NCBI RefSeq assembly: GCF_007991635.1
Contig: NZ_BJYS01000019.1
Span: 62,001 to 126,000 of the forward strand
Direction of reading: 5' to 3'
DNA length: 64,000 bases
From: Adhaeribacter aerolatus
GTDB taxonomy: Bacteria; Bacteroidota; Bacteroidia; Cytophagales; Hymenobacteraceae
The position numbers were made by a program, and so were the translations under genes. The notes beneath the pieces are model-generated. The model did not search any database. It saw nothing but the letters and a program-made list of their open reading frames with translations, and was not told where the DNA came from. Of this stretch, positions 49,244-58,110 are shown in pieces. Every line of letters starts with the position of its first letter. The stretch's first letter is position 1.

Positions 49244-49678
49244 TTAAAAATTCTTAATAAAAGAGGTTCCTTCCTGCAAAGCGGAAGCTAATTGCCGGAT
49301 GGTGGTTTCCTGAAATACCTGGCGCAGCGTTTCGCGGGCAGCTTTAAATTTGTCGTGCATGGGGCAGGGGTGAAGTTCAGAGCATCTTTTTAGACCCAGG
49401 CCACACTCGCGGAACACCGCCATGCCGTCGATGGCATTTACAATATTGATAACCGGCTGCTCCAGTTGAAAATCTTCGATGTAAAAACCACCATATGGCC
49501 CTTTGAGCGACGTGATAATGCGGTGCTTGTTTAATACCTGCAGAATTTTGGCTGTGAAGGCTTCCGGGGCATCTACTTCCCGGGCTATTTCTTTTACATT
49601 CAGCTTTTGGTTTTTATCAGCTTGCGAAGCCACAAAAATAGCCGCCCGTATTCCGTATTTACATGCTTTCGATATCAT
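49244..49678 (-). CDS. Rrf2 family transcriptional regulator
   Basis: A 144-residue winged-helix regulator. The N-terminal helix-turn-helix (KEIAREVDAPEAFTAKILQVLNKH-type segment, residues 29-52) and wing (SLKGPYGGFYI) precede three conserved cysteines C92, C99 and C105 in ECGLGLKRCSELHPCPMH. Rrf2 proteins such as NsrR and IscR bind a [2Fe-2S] or [4Fe-4S] cluster through three such cysteines; NsrR senses NO. The position next to hemerythrin and globin genes favours an NO sensor. A paralogue with the same cysteine numbering is at 62465-62965. Confidence 0.9.
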   Translation of the reverse strand: MISKACKYGIRAAIFVASQADKNQKLNVKEIAREVDAPEAFTAKILQVLNKHRIITSLKGPYGGFYIEDFQLEQPVINIVNAIDGMAVFRECGLGLKRCSELHPCPMHDKFKAARETLRQVFQETTIRQLASALQEGTSFIKNF

Positions 49679-49714
49679 CTTGTCTGTTTATGGCCCGTTT
49701 TGTGCTAAATTATT

Positions 49715-49732
49715 AAGGTAAATAAGGTAAAA
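49715..49732 (-). promoter_or_regulatory. Tandem 9-bp repeats upstream of the Rrf2 gene
   Basis: AAGGTAAAT is followed directly by AAGGTAAAA on the plus strand, ~37 bp before the Rrf2 start. The GGTAA half-site also makes up the palindrome before the second Rrf2 gene (62443-62456). A possible autoregulatory operator. Confidence 0.35.
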
Positions 49733-49844
49733 TCTGCCGGTGGCCGGTTATATTGATGCCCTGTTTTTGAATATTTCAATAGTAGCCGAAGTCTTTCAGT
49801 CGCCCCGTTCTAATTTTCAAGGAGTGGTTAATGGTCGCCCGCAG

Positions 49845-50327
49845 TTACTTTATCCAAAACTCATCCGGAAAAGTATCTTTTGCCTGGGTTTCATGCGATT
49901 GGGCTAAGATTGCACCAATAGAAATTAATTCCTGCTCATCCAGTACCGCTTCCAGGTGCGGAAACAGTTCTCTTTCTTCAAAACGGATATGGGCATCTAA
50001 CTGGTCGGCTAATTGGTTTAACAAATCCGGAGTCGGGCCCGAAGTGCTGCTTTCTACCTGCCGAATGAGGTTGCTAAGCTCCCGGTGTTGTTTCACTGCT
50101 TTCCCGCAGTAATCGTCGTTCACCTTTTCGAACAGAAGTTCCTCTTCCTCCCGAAAGTGCTGCCGGAGATGATTATCCCAGAAATAAGCCACATACGGCT
50201 GAATCCGACTGGTATCAACCTGCTTGCGAAGGCCATGCCGTATTTTCCAGCAAAACAAAAGGCCGGTATGATGTTCTTGAGATAAGCTAACGATATGCTT
50301 ACTGCGTTTGATCGGTTTTCTTTCCAT
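49845..50327 (-). CDS. Hemerythrin domain-containing protein
   Basis: A 160-residue four-helix-bundle protein. Likely di-iron ligands are H19 or H20 (SQEHH), H57 with E61 (HFREEE), H81 (KQHREL) and H113 with E117 (HIRFEERE), the same spacing style as YtfE-type repair proteins. Possible roles are NO or O2 binding or iron-centre repair. It ends 2 bp before the start side of the neighbouring cupin gene, so the two are probably cotranscribed. A relative is at 59285-59788. Confidence 0.87.
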   Translation of the reverse strand: MERKPIKRSKHIVSLSQEHHTGLLFCWKIRHGLRKQVDTSRIQPYVAYFWDNHLRQHFREEEELLFEKVNDDYCGKAVKQHRELSNLIRQVESSTSGPTPDLLNQLADQLDAHIRFEERELFPHLEAVLDEQELISIGAILAQSHETQAKDTFPDEFWIK

Positions 50328-50329
50328 GT

Positions 50330-50605
50330 TTATTTTTCGTTGAACTCGATGTTTGCATCGGCCGCTAATACTACAAAGGCCCTGAAGTCCGATAAAATTT
50401 CCAGGGTATGCGGCTCGCGGGCTGGTATCGGGAAAGTAGCGCCGGGCTGCAATATTTGTTCTTTAGTAGTTAGACTTAGCCGGGCCTCACCACTTACTAC
50501 CATTATAAAGGCATCCGACGTTGCATAATGCCGGGGCATAATTTTGCCGGCGGGCAGCGTAATTTGCAATATTTTATAACTGGCATTTTTATGAATTTCT
50601 TCCAT
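50330..50605 (-). CDS. Small cupin-domain protein
   Basis: A 91-residue single cupin domain, with histidines in IMPRHYATSDAF and REPHTLEIL that could bind a metal. It sits in a tight minus-strand set with the hemerythrin, cytochrome c and globin genes. Function unknown; the context suggests a stress or NO-response accessory role. Confidence 0.75.
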   Translation of the reverse strand: MEEIHKNASYKILQITLPAGKIMPRHYATSDAFIMVVSGEARLSLTTKEQILQPGATFPIPAREPHTLEILSDFRAFVVLAADANIEFNEK

Positions 50606-50675
50606 TTGTATTTTTTAAGCCTTTTACCTTTTTCTTTTAACCGGCTAAAGACTATGCTCCTGACACAGTATTTTA

Positions 50676-51113
50676 TTACGGTACTTCTTTCAGGGAAAGA
50701 ATATAGCTAACCATTATTTTAGCTTCTTCATTACTCACCTTGGGGTGAGCACTCATAACTGCCCGGCCCCAGGAACCACTGCCACCGCTCATTACCCGCT
50801 GGGCCAGCATTTCTATATAAACGCGCTGGACCGGGTACCTTTTGGCTATATCTTTAAAAGCCGGTCCTACCGATTTTTTATCTTCTTTGTGGCACGTATA
50901 ACAATCTGAATAAGCAATCAGTACTTCGCCTTTTTGGGCCACCGCAACCGGTATTGTATCATTTTCGCCTGGAATAGCCCGGATATAATCAATTTTTTTT
51001 CGTTCATTTTTAATTTCCGGTTTATTGCAGGCAACGGCCCAAATACTGTTTAACAATAAACAAAGCCCAAAGTACAGGTGATACTTTCTTTTTCTTTGGT
51101 CATCTACAGGCAT
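50676..51113 (-). CDS. Monohaem cytochrome c lipoprotein
   Basis: A 145-residue protein with a signal and lipobox (IWAVAC, C29) and one haem c site CYTCH (C71, C74, H75). M120 (AVMSAHP) is the likely axial methionine. The GPAFKDIAKRY segment is typical of class I cytochromes c. It lies 3 bp after the globin gene on the same strand. It may carry electrons to or from NO-related enzymes; the partner is unknown. Confidence 0.88.
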   Translation of the reverse strand: MPVDDQRKRKYHLYFGLCLLLNSIWAVACNKPEIKNERKKIDYIRAIPGENDTIPVAVAQKGEVLIAYSDCYTCHKEDKKSVGPAFKDIAKRYPVQRVYIEMLAQRVMSGGSGSWGRAVMSAHPKVSNEEAKIMVSYILSLKEVP

Positions 51114-51116
51114 CTT

Positions 51117-51512
51117 CTAAATCAGGGTATATTTAGTATTTACTTGGCTGTCGTGGATGCGGCGTTCAAAAGTATTGGCCATGATTAAAGCTCTTCTTTT
51201 GGCTTCTTCGGCCATCGGCCCGGTAAAGTGCTTATCCACCGTTTTGATAAAGAGGCTTAACCACCTTGCAAAATGTTCGGCTTCTACGGGCATGGTAGCG
51301 TGTTTGGCAAAAGGGTTGCCCGTATATCCTTTTACCCCAAACAAAGCGGCATTCCAGAACGTGTACATCTTTTCCAAGTGCGGAACCCAATATGTAGAAA
51401 GCCGGAAGTTAAAGATGGGAGCCAATAAGTCATCCTCGGCTACTTTTGAGTAGAAATCATCTACCATCAGCTTAATATCCTCTATTCCGGCTATATCAGG
51501 TTTGCTGCCCAT
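51117..51512 (-). CDS. Group III truncated haemoglobin
   Basis: A 131-residue globin of the 2-over-2 type. Features are the B-helix tyrosine (DDFYSKV, Y21), the W-x-x-x-L pattern YTFWNAALFG (~50-59), GNPFAKHATMP (~65-75), and the probable proximal histidine in AEHFARWLSLF (H80). Group III members bind O2 or NO in the cytosol, and several are linked to NO detoxification. It is the first gene of a minus-strand run with the cytochrome c gene 3 bp downstream. Confidence 0.9.
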   Translation of the reverse strand: MGSKPDIAGIEDIKLMVDDFYSKVAEDDLLAPIFNFRLSTYWVPHLEKMYTFWNAALFGVKGYTGNPFAKHATMPVEAEHFARWLSLFIKTVDKHFTGPMAEEAKRRALIMANTFERRIHDSQVNTKYTLI

Positions 51513-51954
51513 AACTAAAATTTAAACCTTCTTTGTTTTTTGCTCCTGTTTTATTCGATGAATAATTTCATTTTAAGCACGCTGCCAATTTATGAATGCG
51601 GCATTACACTTATAAAGGAAGTGCTTTAACTAGTTCGCACCGGTATTAAGTAAGTGGACCAATGGCTTCATTCAATCAACTAAGAAAAGCGTTGCTTAAG
51701 GTGCTATATGGTAAAAGTAAGTAATAAATTCTAAAAAAGGCAATATTATCCGAAATAGCTTTGCTCTGGATAGCATAATATATGCTTTAATTCGATAAGG
51801 TATGACCGAAAGCTTAACCTTAAATAATTAAGCAGCCGGACGATATATTTTATTAATTAAAGGAAATATTACCTCGGTGTAGGTGTGCTATTTTGAATGA
51901 AAAATTCGTCTTGAGCCATTAACCTTAAAAAGATCTAGATTCCTATTAAAGTAA
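51513..51954. other. Intergenic region between the globin and nrdJ genes
   Basis: About 440 bp. Upstream of the globin start there is an FNR-like inverted repeat TGAATAATTTCA (51559-51570), but without a -7 element at the spacing seen elsewhere. A 6+3+6 palindrome AGCATA-ATA-TATGCT spans 51772-51786. No gene is visible. Confidence 0.4.
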
Positions 51955-51993
51955 AAGGCTCCGGTCCAGTTGCTTCTGAACCGGAGCTTTTTA
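51955..51993 (-). terminator. Terminator downstream of nrdJ
   Basis: CTCCGGT pairs with ACCGGAG around a ~15-nt loop, with A/T runs on both flanks. It is ~30 bp past the nrdJ stop; edges are approximate. Confidence 0.75.
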
Positions 51994-52019
51994 AAATTAC
52001 TCCCACAAATAAGGTTAAC

Positions 52020-55000
52020 TTAACTGCAGCCCAAACTAGTGCCGCAATTTAAACATTTATAACAGGTACCCGACCGAATGGTTAGATGACCGCAGGAAGG
52101 ACAGGCCGGCGCATCGCCCATTAAAGCGGCCAGCACCTGCTGGGTTTGTTCAAAAAGTAGCGCTTGCGGTTTTTCGCCGTTAACCGCTATTGGTTTAGCC
52201 TGCAGGTTGCTATCGGTGGTGTCAGGCATTGGTTTGCGGTGGCTCGGAGTTTGCGGCGGCTGATCGCTAGTTTTGTCCGGTACCACGTGCACCAAATCCA
52301 GGCGGTTCAGATATTCGAAGCCCAGTAACCGGAAAATAAAATCAGTGATAGAAGTGGCATTTTTAATATTAGGATGCTCTACCGGGCCCGCCGGTTCAAA
52401 ACGGGTAAAAGTAAACCGGCTTACAAACTCATCCAGCGGTACCCCATATTGCAGCCCCAGCGATACCGAAATAGCAAAACAATTGAGCAGCGACCGGAAA
52501 GAAGCACCTTCTTTGTACATATCAATAAATATTTCACCTAAGGTACCATCCTGGTACTCACCCGTCCGGATGTAGATGGTATGGCCGTCTATCTTGGCTT
52601 TCTGGGTAAAGCCGTTCCTTTTATCGGGCAGCCGTTTGCGTTTGACAATATCTGATAAGGCACGTTTAAAGCGGGTATCTTTCGATTCGGTAATAAGTGC
52701 GCGGGCGGCTTCCAGCACCTGTTCTTCGGTTAACATTCGCGGTGAGTCGGGTGCGGCCGGCTCGGAAGAAATTTCTGCTAGGGCAGCGGTTTTGTCCGGT
52801 TTAACGGCTTTCTTGCTACTTAGCGGTTGCGATAATTTGCTGCCGTCGCGGTAAACCGAACAGGCTTTTAGCCCCAGTTGCCAGGCTTGTAAGTTGCAAT
52901 TGGCTACATCGTCGGCCGTGCTTTCGGCGGGCAGGTTAATGGTTTTGGAAATGGCCCCGGAAATAAAGGGCTGAACGGCAGCCATCATGCGCAAGTGCCC
53001 GCTGGGTTTAATAAAACGGGTGCCGCGGTTGCCGCATTTATTTGCACAATCAAAAACCGGGTAGTGTTCTGGTTTTAAGTGGGGGGCTCCTTCTATGGTC
53101 AGAGTACCGCATATATAAATATTGGCCTCTTCTATTTGTCCTTCCGAAAGTTTCCAATACCGGAGCAAATCGAAACCGGGTTGTTCGTAATCCTGGTGTT
53201 TAATGCCCAGCCGCTGCAGGCAAGCCTCGCCCAATACATGCTGGTTAAAGGCAAACCGGATATCAAAAGCGGTAGCCAGATTTTGTTCGAGTTTGGCGAT
53301 TTCGGTTAAGTTAAGGCCTTGTTGCTGCAAAAAAGTATCATTTACTCCGGGGGCCTGACGCAACGAACCGGTACCCCGGACATAGGCTACAATATCTGTA
53401 ATTTCGGTTTCGGAGTACCCGAACTGGCGGAGGGCTACCGGAACGGCGTGGTTAATAATTTTGAAATAGCCGCCGCCGGCTAATTTTTTAAATTTTACCA
53501 GGGCAAAATCCGGTTCTACCCCGGTGGTGTCGCAATCCATCAGCAGCCCGATGGTGCCGGTAGGAGCAATAACCGTAGTTTGGGCATTGCGGTAGCCGTA
53601 TTGTTCACCGGCGGCCAGGGCTTCATCCCAAACCTGCTGCGCGGCTTGCAGCAAATAAGCCGGCGCCAGGCTGCTGTCTATCCGGGCGGGCGAAATAGTC
53701 AGGCTCTGAAAAGCGACATCATCGGAATAGGTAGCAGCCCGGTGGTTGCGAATTACCCGGAGCATCGCTTCCTGGTTTTCCGGGAATTTGTCAAACGGGC
53801 CCAGGTAGGTGGCCATCTCAGCGGATGTTCTATATGCTGTACCGGTCATGATGGCGGTTATAGCGGCGGCCATTGTACGGGCTTCAGAACTGTCGTAAGG
53901 CAAGCCCTTTACCATTAACAAAGCGCCCAGATTCGCGTAACCAAGTCCAATGGTGCGGTAGTCAAACGATCGCTGGGCAACTTCCGGCGACGGGAATTGG
54001 GCCATTAAAACCGATATTTCCAAAATAATGGTCCAGATGCGGCAGGCATGTTCAAAAGCCGGTACGTCAAACTCCTGTTTCTGCTCGTTGTAAAATTTTC
54101 GCAGGTTTAAGGAGGCCAGGTTACAGGCCGTATCGTCCAGGAACATATATTCAGAGCAGGGATTGGAGGCCCGGATAGGTCCGCCGGCCGGGCAAGTATG
54201 CCATTCATTGATAGTGGAATCGAACTGCACCCCGGGATCGGCGCAAGACCAGGCTGCCTGGTTTAGTTCCTGCCACAATTGCTGGGCGGGTATCTTTTTA
54301 ACGATGCGGCCATCGGTGCGGGCTTTTAAATCCCAATCTTCCTGGTTTTGCAGGGCGGTAAAAAAGGCATTCGGAATCCGGACGGAATTATTAACGTTTT
54401 GCCCCGAAACGGTGCGGTAGGCTTCTCCTTCGTAATCGGCCGGGTAACCGGCCGCCAGCAAAGCCGCCACTTTCTGCTCTTCTGCCACCTTCCAGTTAAT
54501 AAAATCCGCTATTTCGGGATGGTCGATATCCAGCGAAACCATTTTGGCGGCCCGGCGCGTGGTGCCGCCCGATTTAATAGCGCCCGCTGCCCGGTCGGCT
54601 ACTTTCAGGAAAGACAACAAACCCGATGAATAACCGCCGCCGGATAGTTTTTCGTTAGCGCCCCGGATGGCCGAAAAATTAGAACCCACACCCGAACCGT
54701 ACTTAAAAATACGGGCTTCGCGCACCAATAAATCCATAATGCCCCCTTTGTTTACCAGGTCGTCTTTTACCGATAATATAAAGCAGGCGTGGGGTTGCGG
54801 ATGCTCATACGCCGATTCCGATGGCGTTAATGTACCCGAATCCGGATCTACGTAAAAATGGCCCTGCGACTCGCCTGAAATATCATAACTGTGATGGAGG
54901 CCGGTGTTAAACCATTGCGGCGAATTGGGTGCAGCATACTGCCCCAATAGCATGTAAACTGTTTCGTCGTAGAAAATATCGGCATCAGCCGGGGAGGCGA

Positions 55001-55328
55001 AGTAGCCGTGCCGCAAACCCCAATACCGCCAGCAGGCCGCCATCCGGTGCACCACCTGCTTAACAGAAGTTTCGGCCCCGAGGGAGCCGTCTGGTTGCGG
55101 TACGCCTGTTTTTCGGAAATATTTCTGAGCCAGAATATCGGTAGCAATCTGCGACCAGGCTTCAGGCACTTCTATATGGTGCATCTCAAACACGATTTCG
55201 CCGGATGGGTTACGAATAACGGAGGCTCTTTTAACGAACCGGAAGGCTGCGTAAGCAGGCAGGTGATCCTGGGTAAAATGCCGGTTAATTTTTAAGCCCG
55301 CAACGGCAGCGGAAGTTTGGTTTTTCAT
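52020..55328 (-). CDS. nrdJ: Adenosylcobalamin-dependent (class II) ribonucleotide reductase
   Basis: An 1102-residue enzyme making deoxyribonucleotides with a B12-derived radical. Visible elements are ANSPQWFNTGLHHSY near residue 135, the active-site block NPCSEYMFLDDTACNLASLNL-type sequence (~390-410), PTGTIGLLMDCDTTGVEP (~590), and a C-terminal zinc-ribbon with CPSCGH...CYKCLNCG and a final Cys that can relay electrons. A long C-terminal region with an insert precedes the ribbon. Unlike class I enzymes it needs no oxygen and no tyrosyl radical, and so should tolerate anoxia and NO, which fits its place beside norB. I saw no convincing cobalamin riboswitch upstream. Confidence 0.94.
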   Translation of the reverse strand: MKNQTSAAVAGLKINRHFTQDHLPAYAAFRFVKRASVIRNPSGEIVFEMHHIEVPEAWSQIATDILAQKYFRKTGVPQPDGSLGAETSVKQVVHRMAACWRYWGLRHGYFASPADADIFYDETVYMLLGQYAAPNSPQWFNTGLHHSYDISGESQGHFYVDPDSGTLTPSESAYEHPQPHACFILSVKDDLVNKGGIMDLLVREARIFKYGSGVGSNFSAIRGANEKLSGGGYSSGLLSFLKVADRAAGAIKSGGTTRRAAKMVSLDIDHPEIADFINWKVAEEQKVAALLAAGYPADYEGEAYRTVSGQNVNNSVRIPNAFFTALQNQEDWDLKARTDGRIVKKIPAQQLWQELNQAAWSCADPGVQFDSTINEWHTCPAGGPIRASNPCSEYMFLDDTACNLASLNLRKFYNEQKQEFDVPAFEHACRIWTIILEISVLMAQFPSPEVAQRSFDYRTIGLGYANLGALLMVKGLPYDSSEARTMAAAITAIMTGTAYRTSAEMATYLGPFDKFPENQEAMLRVIRNHRAATYSDDVAFQSLTISPARIDSSLAPAYLLQAAQQVWDEALAAGEQYGYRNAQTTVIAPTGTIGLLMDCDTTGVEPDFALVKFKKLAGGGYFKIINHAVPVALRQFGYSETEITDIVAYVRGTGSLRQAPGVNDTFLQQQGLNLTEIAKLEQNLATAFDIRFAFNQHVLGEACLQRLGIKHQDYEQPGFDLLRYWKLSEGQIEEANIYICGTLTIEGAPHLKPEHYPVFDCANKCGNRGTRFIKPSGHLRMMAAVQPFISGAISKTINLPAESTADDVANCNLQAWQLGLKACSVYRDGSKLSQPLSSKKAVKPDKTAALAEISSEPAAPDSPRMLTEEQVLEAARALITESKDTRFKRALSDIVKRKRLPDKRNGFTQKAKIDGHTIYIRTGEYQDGTLGEIFIDMYKEGASFRSLLNCFAISVSLGLQYGVPLDEFVSRFTFTRFEPAGPVEHPNIKNATSITDFIFRLLGFEYLNRLDLVHVVPDKTSDQPPQTPSHRKPMPDTTDSNLQAKPIAVNGEKPQALLFEQTQQVLAALMGDAPACPSCGHLTIRSGTCYKCLNCGTSLGCS

Positions 55329-55547
55329 AAATTTTTATTTAGGTGTGACATTAATCTGGCGCTACCTGGTTTGAGCGCCGAGGAAGCCGCCGGAAGGTTT
55401 TACTTAGTAGATATATCCCAATAGCATTTTTACCGGGACTATTTAAGCGGATAAGTAAGGTAATAGTATCCGCCAGCAAAGTATATAATATTTATAAAGA
55501 TAAAAATACCTTTTTGTCGGCTTTAATTAAAAATTAAATCTTAGCTC
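55329..55547. other. nrdJ upstream part of the divergent nrdJ-norB spacer
   Basis: About 220 bp. It contains an inverted repeat GCGGATA/TATCCGC with a 13-nt loop (55447-55473). No cobalamin riboswitch consensus and no gene recognised. Confidence 0.4.
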
Positions 55548-55612
55548 TGATAAATATCACAAAAACAGATGATTGTTGTCATAAACCAGATTTCAGGACC
55601 TTTTTACCTTTG
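55548..55612 (+). promoter_or_regulatory. norB promoter with two FNR/CRP-like boxes
   Basis: The distal box TGATAAATATCA (55548-55559) has perfect TGAT/ATCA arms. The proximal box TGATTGTTGTCA (55570-55581) is centred 22 bp downstream. A perfect -7 element TACCTTTG spans 55605-55612. Distances of 29.5 and 51.5 bp to the -7 element equal those of the nos promoter. The predicted leader is ~140 nt. Confidence 0.72.
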
Positions 55613-55758
55613 AAAAATCAGGGAAATCCGGATTAAACTTATTCATCCTAAAGAAAGTGAAACAGCCAACCGCATATCGATTCAACTGGGTTGCTGCCTG
55701 TTTTCCCGGCATCACAGATAAGCTTTTACTATTCTATTCATCATAAATTAATATTGTT

Positions 55759-58110
55759 ATGAAATACACCAGGTTATGGCTGGGATTCATCGCCGTAATA
55801 GTCGGTTCCTTTGCTGTTTTAGGGTATTATGGTTCGGAAATCTACCGGAAGGCGCCACCTATTCCGGATAAGGTTGTTACAGATTCGGGTCAGGTATTAT
55901 TTACCGGGCAGGATATTAAAGACGGACAAAATGTCTGGCAATCGATGGGAGGGCAGGAGGTAGGTTCGGTTTGGGGCCACGGCGCCTACCAGGCACCCGA
56001 CTGGACCGCTGAATGGCTGCACAAAGAGGCGATATTTATGCTGGATGCCTGGGCCAAAGCCGAAAAAGGCAAAAACTTTGCTTCTCTGGATGTCGAAAGC
56101 AAAGCTGGTTTGGAAGCTCGCCTCCAAGCGCAAATCCGTCAGAATACTTACGACCAGCAAGCCGGCACTCTTACCGTATCAGATGGGCGGGCGGCGGCCA
56201 TTGCCGACGTAAGCCGTTATTATACGGGCTTATTTACGAACGATGCGGCCATGGCCGAATACCGTGAAGCTTACGCTATTCCGGATAACAGCATTAAAGA
56301 CCCGGAACGGATGCGCCAGATGAATGCCTTTTTCTTTTGGGCATCCTGGGCCTGCGTAACCGAACGCCCCGGCGAAAAAATATCGTACACAAATAACTGG
56401 CCGCACGAAAAATTAGTCGGTAATGAACCCAGCAGCGACCTTATTATCTGGACCGGCTTTAGCGTAATTGTATTAATTGCCGGGGTGGGTTTATTGGCCT
56501 ATTATTATGCCTCTAATAAAGAAGAAGAGCTGGATATTAGCAAGCTGCCGCAGAAAGACCCATTACTGGGACTGGAGCCAACACCCTCAATGCGCGCAAC
56601 GCTTAAATATTTCTGGACGGTTACTGCCTTAATATTGGTACAAGTAATGATGGGGGTAGTTACGGCACACTACGGCGTAGAAGGGCAGGCGCTGTACGGT
56701 TTGCCGTTGGCCGAGATTTTACCTTACTCCATCTCCCGGACCTGGCACGTGCAACTGGCTATTTTCTGGATTGCGACTTCCTGGCTGGCCACCGGTTTAT
56801 TTATTGCCCCGGCTGTTTCGGGCCACGAACCTAAATTTCAACGGGCCGGCGTTAACTTTTTGTTTATTGCCTTGCTTATTATTGTGGTAGGTTCTTTGGC
56901 CGGACAGTGGTTTGGCGTCATGCAGAAACTGGGCCTGGTCGAAAATTTCTGGTTTGGGCACCAGGGCTACGAATACGTTGATTTAGGGCGTTTCTGGCAA
57001 ATATTCCTGCTGGTAGGCTTGTTTTTGTGGCTGTTCCTGATGACCCGGGCCATTTGGCCGGCGTTTAAAAAAGATGCCGAAGGCCGCCATTTACTGGGAA
57101 TGTTCCTGATTTCGTCGGTAGCCATTGCGGTATTCTACGGCGCCGGTTTAATGTGGGGCCGCCAAACCAACCTGGCTATTGCCGAGTACTGGCGCTGGTG
57201 GGTAGTGCATCTGTGGGTAGAAGGCTTCTTCGAAGTATTTGCAACCGTGGTAATTGCCTTTTTATTCGTGCGTATGGGCTTACTGCGCACCAAAATTGCC
57301 ACGCCCACGGTTTTATTTTCCACCATTATATTCCTCTTCGGCGGCATAATCGGTACATTTCACCACCTGTATTTCAGCGGTACGCCTACATCGGTACTGG
57401 CCCTGGGCGCCACCTTTAGCGCCCTGGAAGTAGTACCCCTGGTATTAATTGGTTTCGAAGCTTACCATAATTTAGAACTAAGCCGTTCTACCTCCTGGAT
57501 TAAAGCCTATAAATGGCCCATCTACTGCTTTATTGCGGTGGCATTCTGGAACTTGGTGGGAGCAGGTATTTTTGGCTTCGTTATCAATCCGCCCATTGCC
57601 TTGTATTATATGCAAGGATTAAATACTACTCCGGTTCACGGCCACACTGCTTTGTTTGGCGTGTACGGTGTATTAGGTATTGGTTTAATGTTATTCGCCC
57701 TGAAAGGCATGGCTGCCCGCAATGTTTGGAAAGATGGCGTTATCAGCTTTGCCTTCTGGAGTATCAATATTGGTTTGGGCCTGATGGTTATAATCAGTGT
57801 GCTGCCGATTGGCTTGCTGCAAACCTGGGCGAGTGTAGAACACGGCTTGTGGTACGCCCGCTCCATGGAATTCATGCAAACCGATACCATGGAAATATTG
57901 CGCTGGCTAAGGGTAATTGGCGACACCATTTTTGCCCTGGGTGTGGTAGCATTGGCCTGGTTCGTAGTCGGATTAAAGACCGGCTGGTCTTTGCACCCTC
58001 ATACTGATATTTCACCGGAAAATTACCCGACCGTTAAACCGGCTGGTGAAGCCTCTCTGGTTAATAAAAAAAGAAAAAGCCTGAGCAACCAGAAAATCAA
58101 AGAGGCCTGA
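55759..58110 (+). CDS. norB: Quinol-dependent nitric oxide reductase (qNOR)
   Basis: A 783-residue single-chain NO reductase (2 NO to N2O) of the inner membrane. An N-terminal helix and large periplasmic domain (GQNVWQSMGGQEVGSVWGHGAYQAPDW) replace the NorC subunit and lack a haem c motif, as expected for quinol enzymes. The following 12-helix NorB core carries haem and FeB histidines, e.g. SRTWHVQLAIFWIATSW, WWVVHLWVEGFFEV, GTFHHLYFSG and TPVHGHTALFGVYG. Length fits qNOR. Its product N2O would feed NosZ at the other end of the island. Confidence 0.96.
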   Translation: MKYTRLWLGFIAVIVGSFAVLGYYGSEIYRKAPPIPDKVVTDSGQVLFTGQDIKDGQNVWQSMGGQEVGSVWGHGAYQAPDWTAEWLHKEAIFMLDAWAKAEKGKNFASLDVESKAGLEARLQAQIRQNTYDQQAGTLTVSDGRAAAIADVSRYYTGLFTNDAAMAEYREAYAIPDNSIKDPERMRQMNAFFFWASWACVTERPGEKISYTNNWPHEKLVGNEPSSDLIIWTGFSVIVLIAGVGLLAYYYASNKEEELDISKLPQKDPLLGLEPTPSMRATLKYFWTVTALILVQVMMGVVTAHYGVEGQALYGLPLAEILPYSISRTWHVQLAIFWIATSWLATGLFIAPAVSGHEPKFQRAGVNFLFIALLIIVVGSLAGQWFGVMQKLGLVENFWFGHQGYEYVDLGRFWQIFLLVGLFLWLFLMTRAIWPAFKKDAEGRHLLGMFLISSVAIAVFYGAGLMWGRQTNLAIAEYWRWWVVHLWVEGFFEVFATVVIAFLFVRMGLLRTKIATPTVLFSTIIFLFGGIIGTFHHLYFSGTPTSVLALGATFSALEVVPLVLIGFEAYHNLELSRSTSWIKAYKWPIYCFIAVAFWNLVGAGIFGFVINPPIALYYMQGLNTTPVHGHTALFGVYGVLGIGLMLFALKGMAARNVWKDGVISFAFWSINIGLGLMVIISVLPIGLLQTWASVEHGLWYARSMEFMQTDTMEILRWLRVIGDTIFALGVVALAWFVVGLKTGWSLHPHTDISPENYPTVKPAGEASLVNKKRKSLSNQKIKEA

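Noticed and set aside
51559-51570. TGAATAATTTCA as an FNR box for the globin operon
   Set aside because: Palindromic, but no TAnnTTTG element lies 29.5 or 51.5 bp downstream on the minus strand.
55329-55547. Cobalamin riboswitch ahead of nrdJ
   Set aside because: Looked for the conserved B12-box and core on the minus strand; only scattered GC-rich words, no consensus match.
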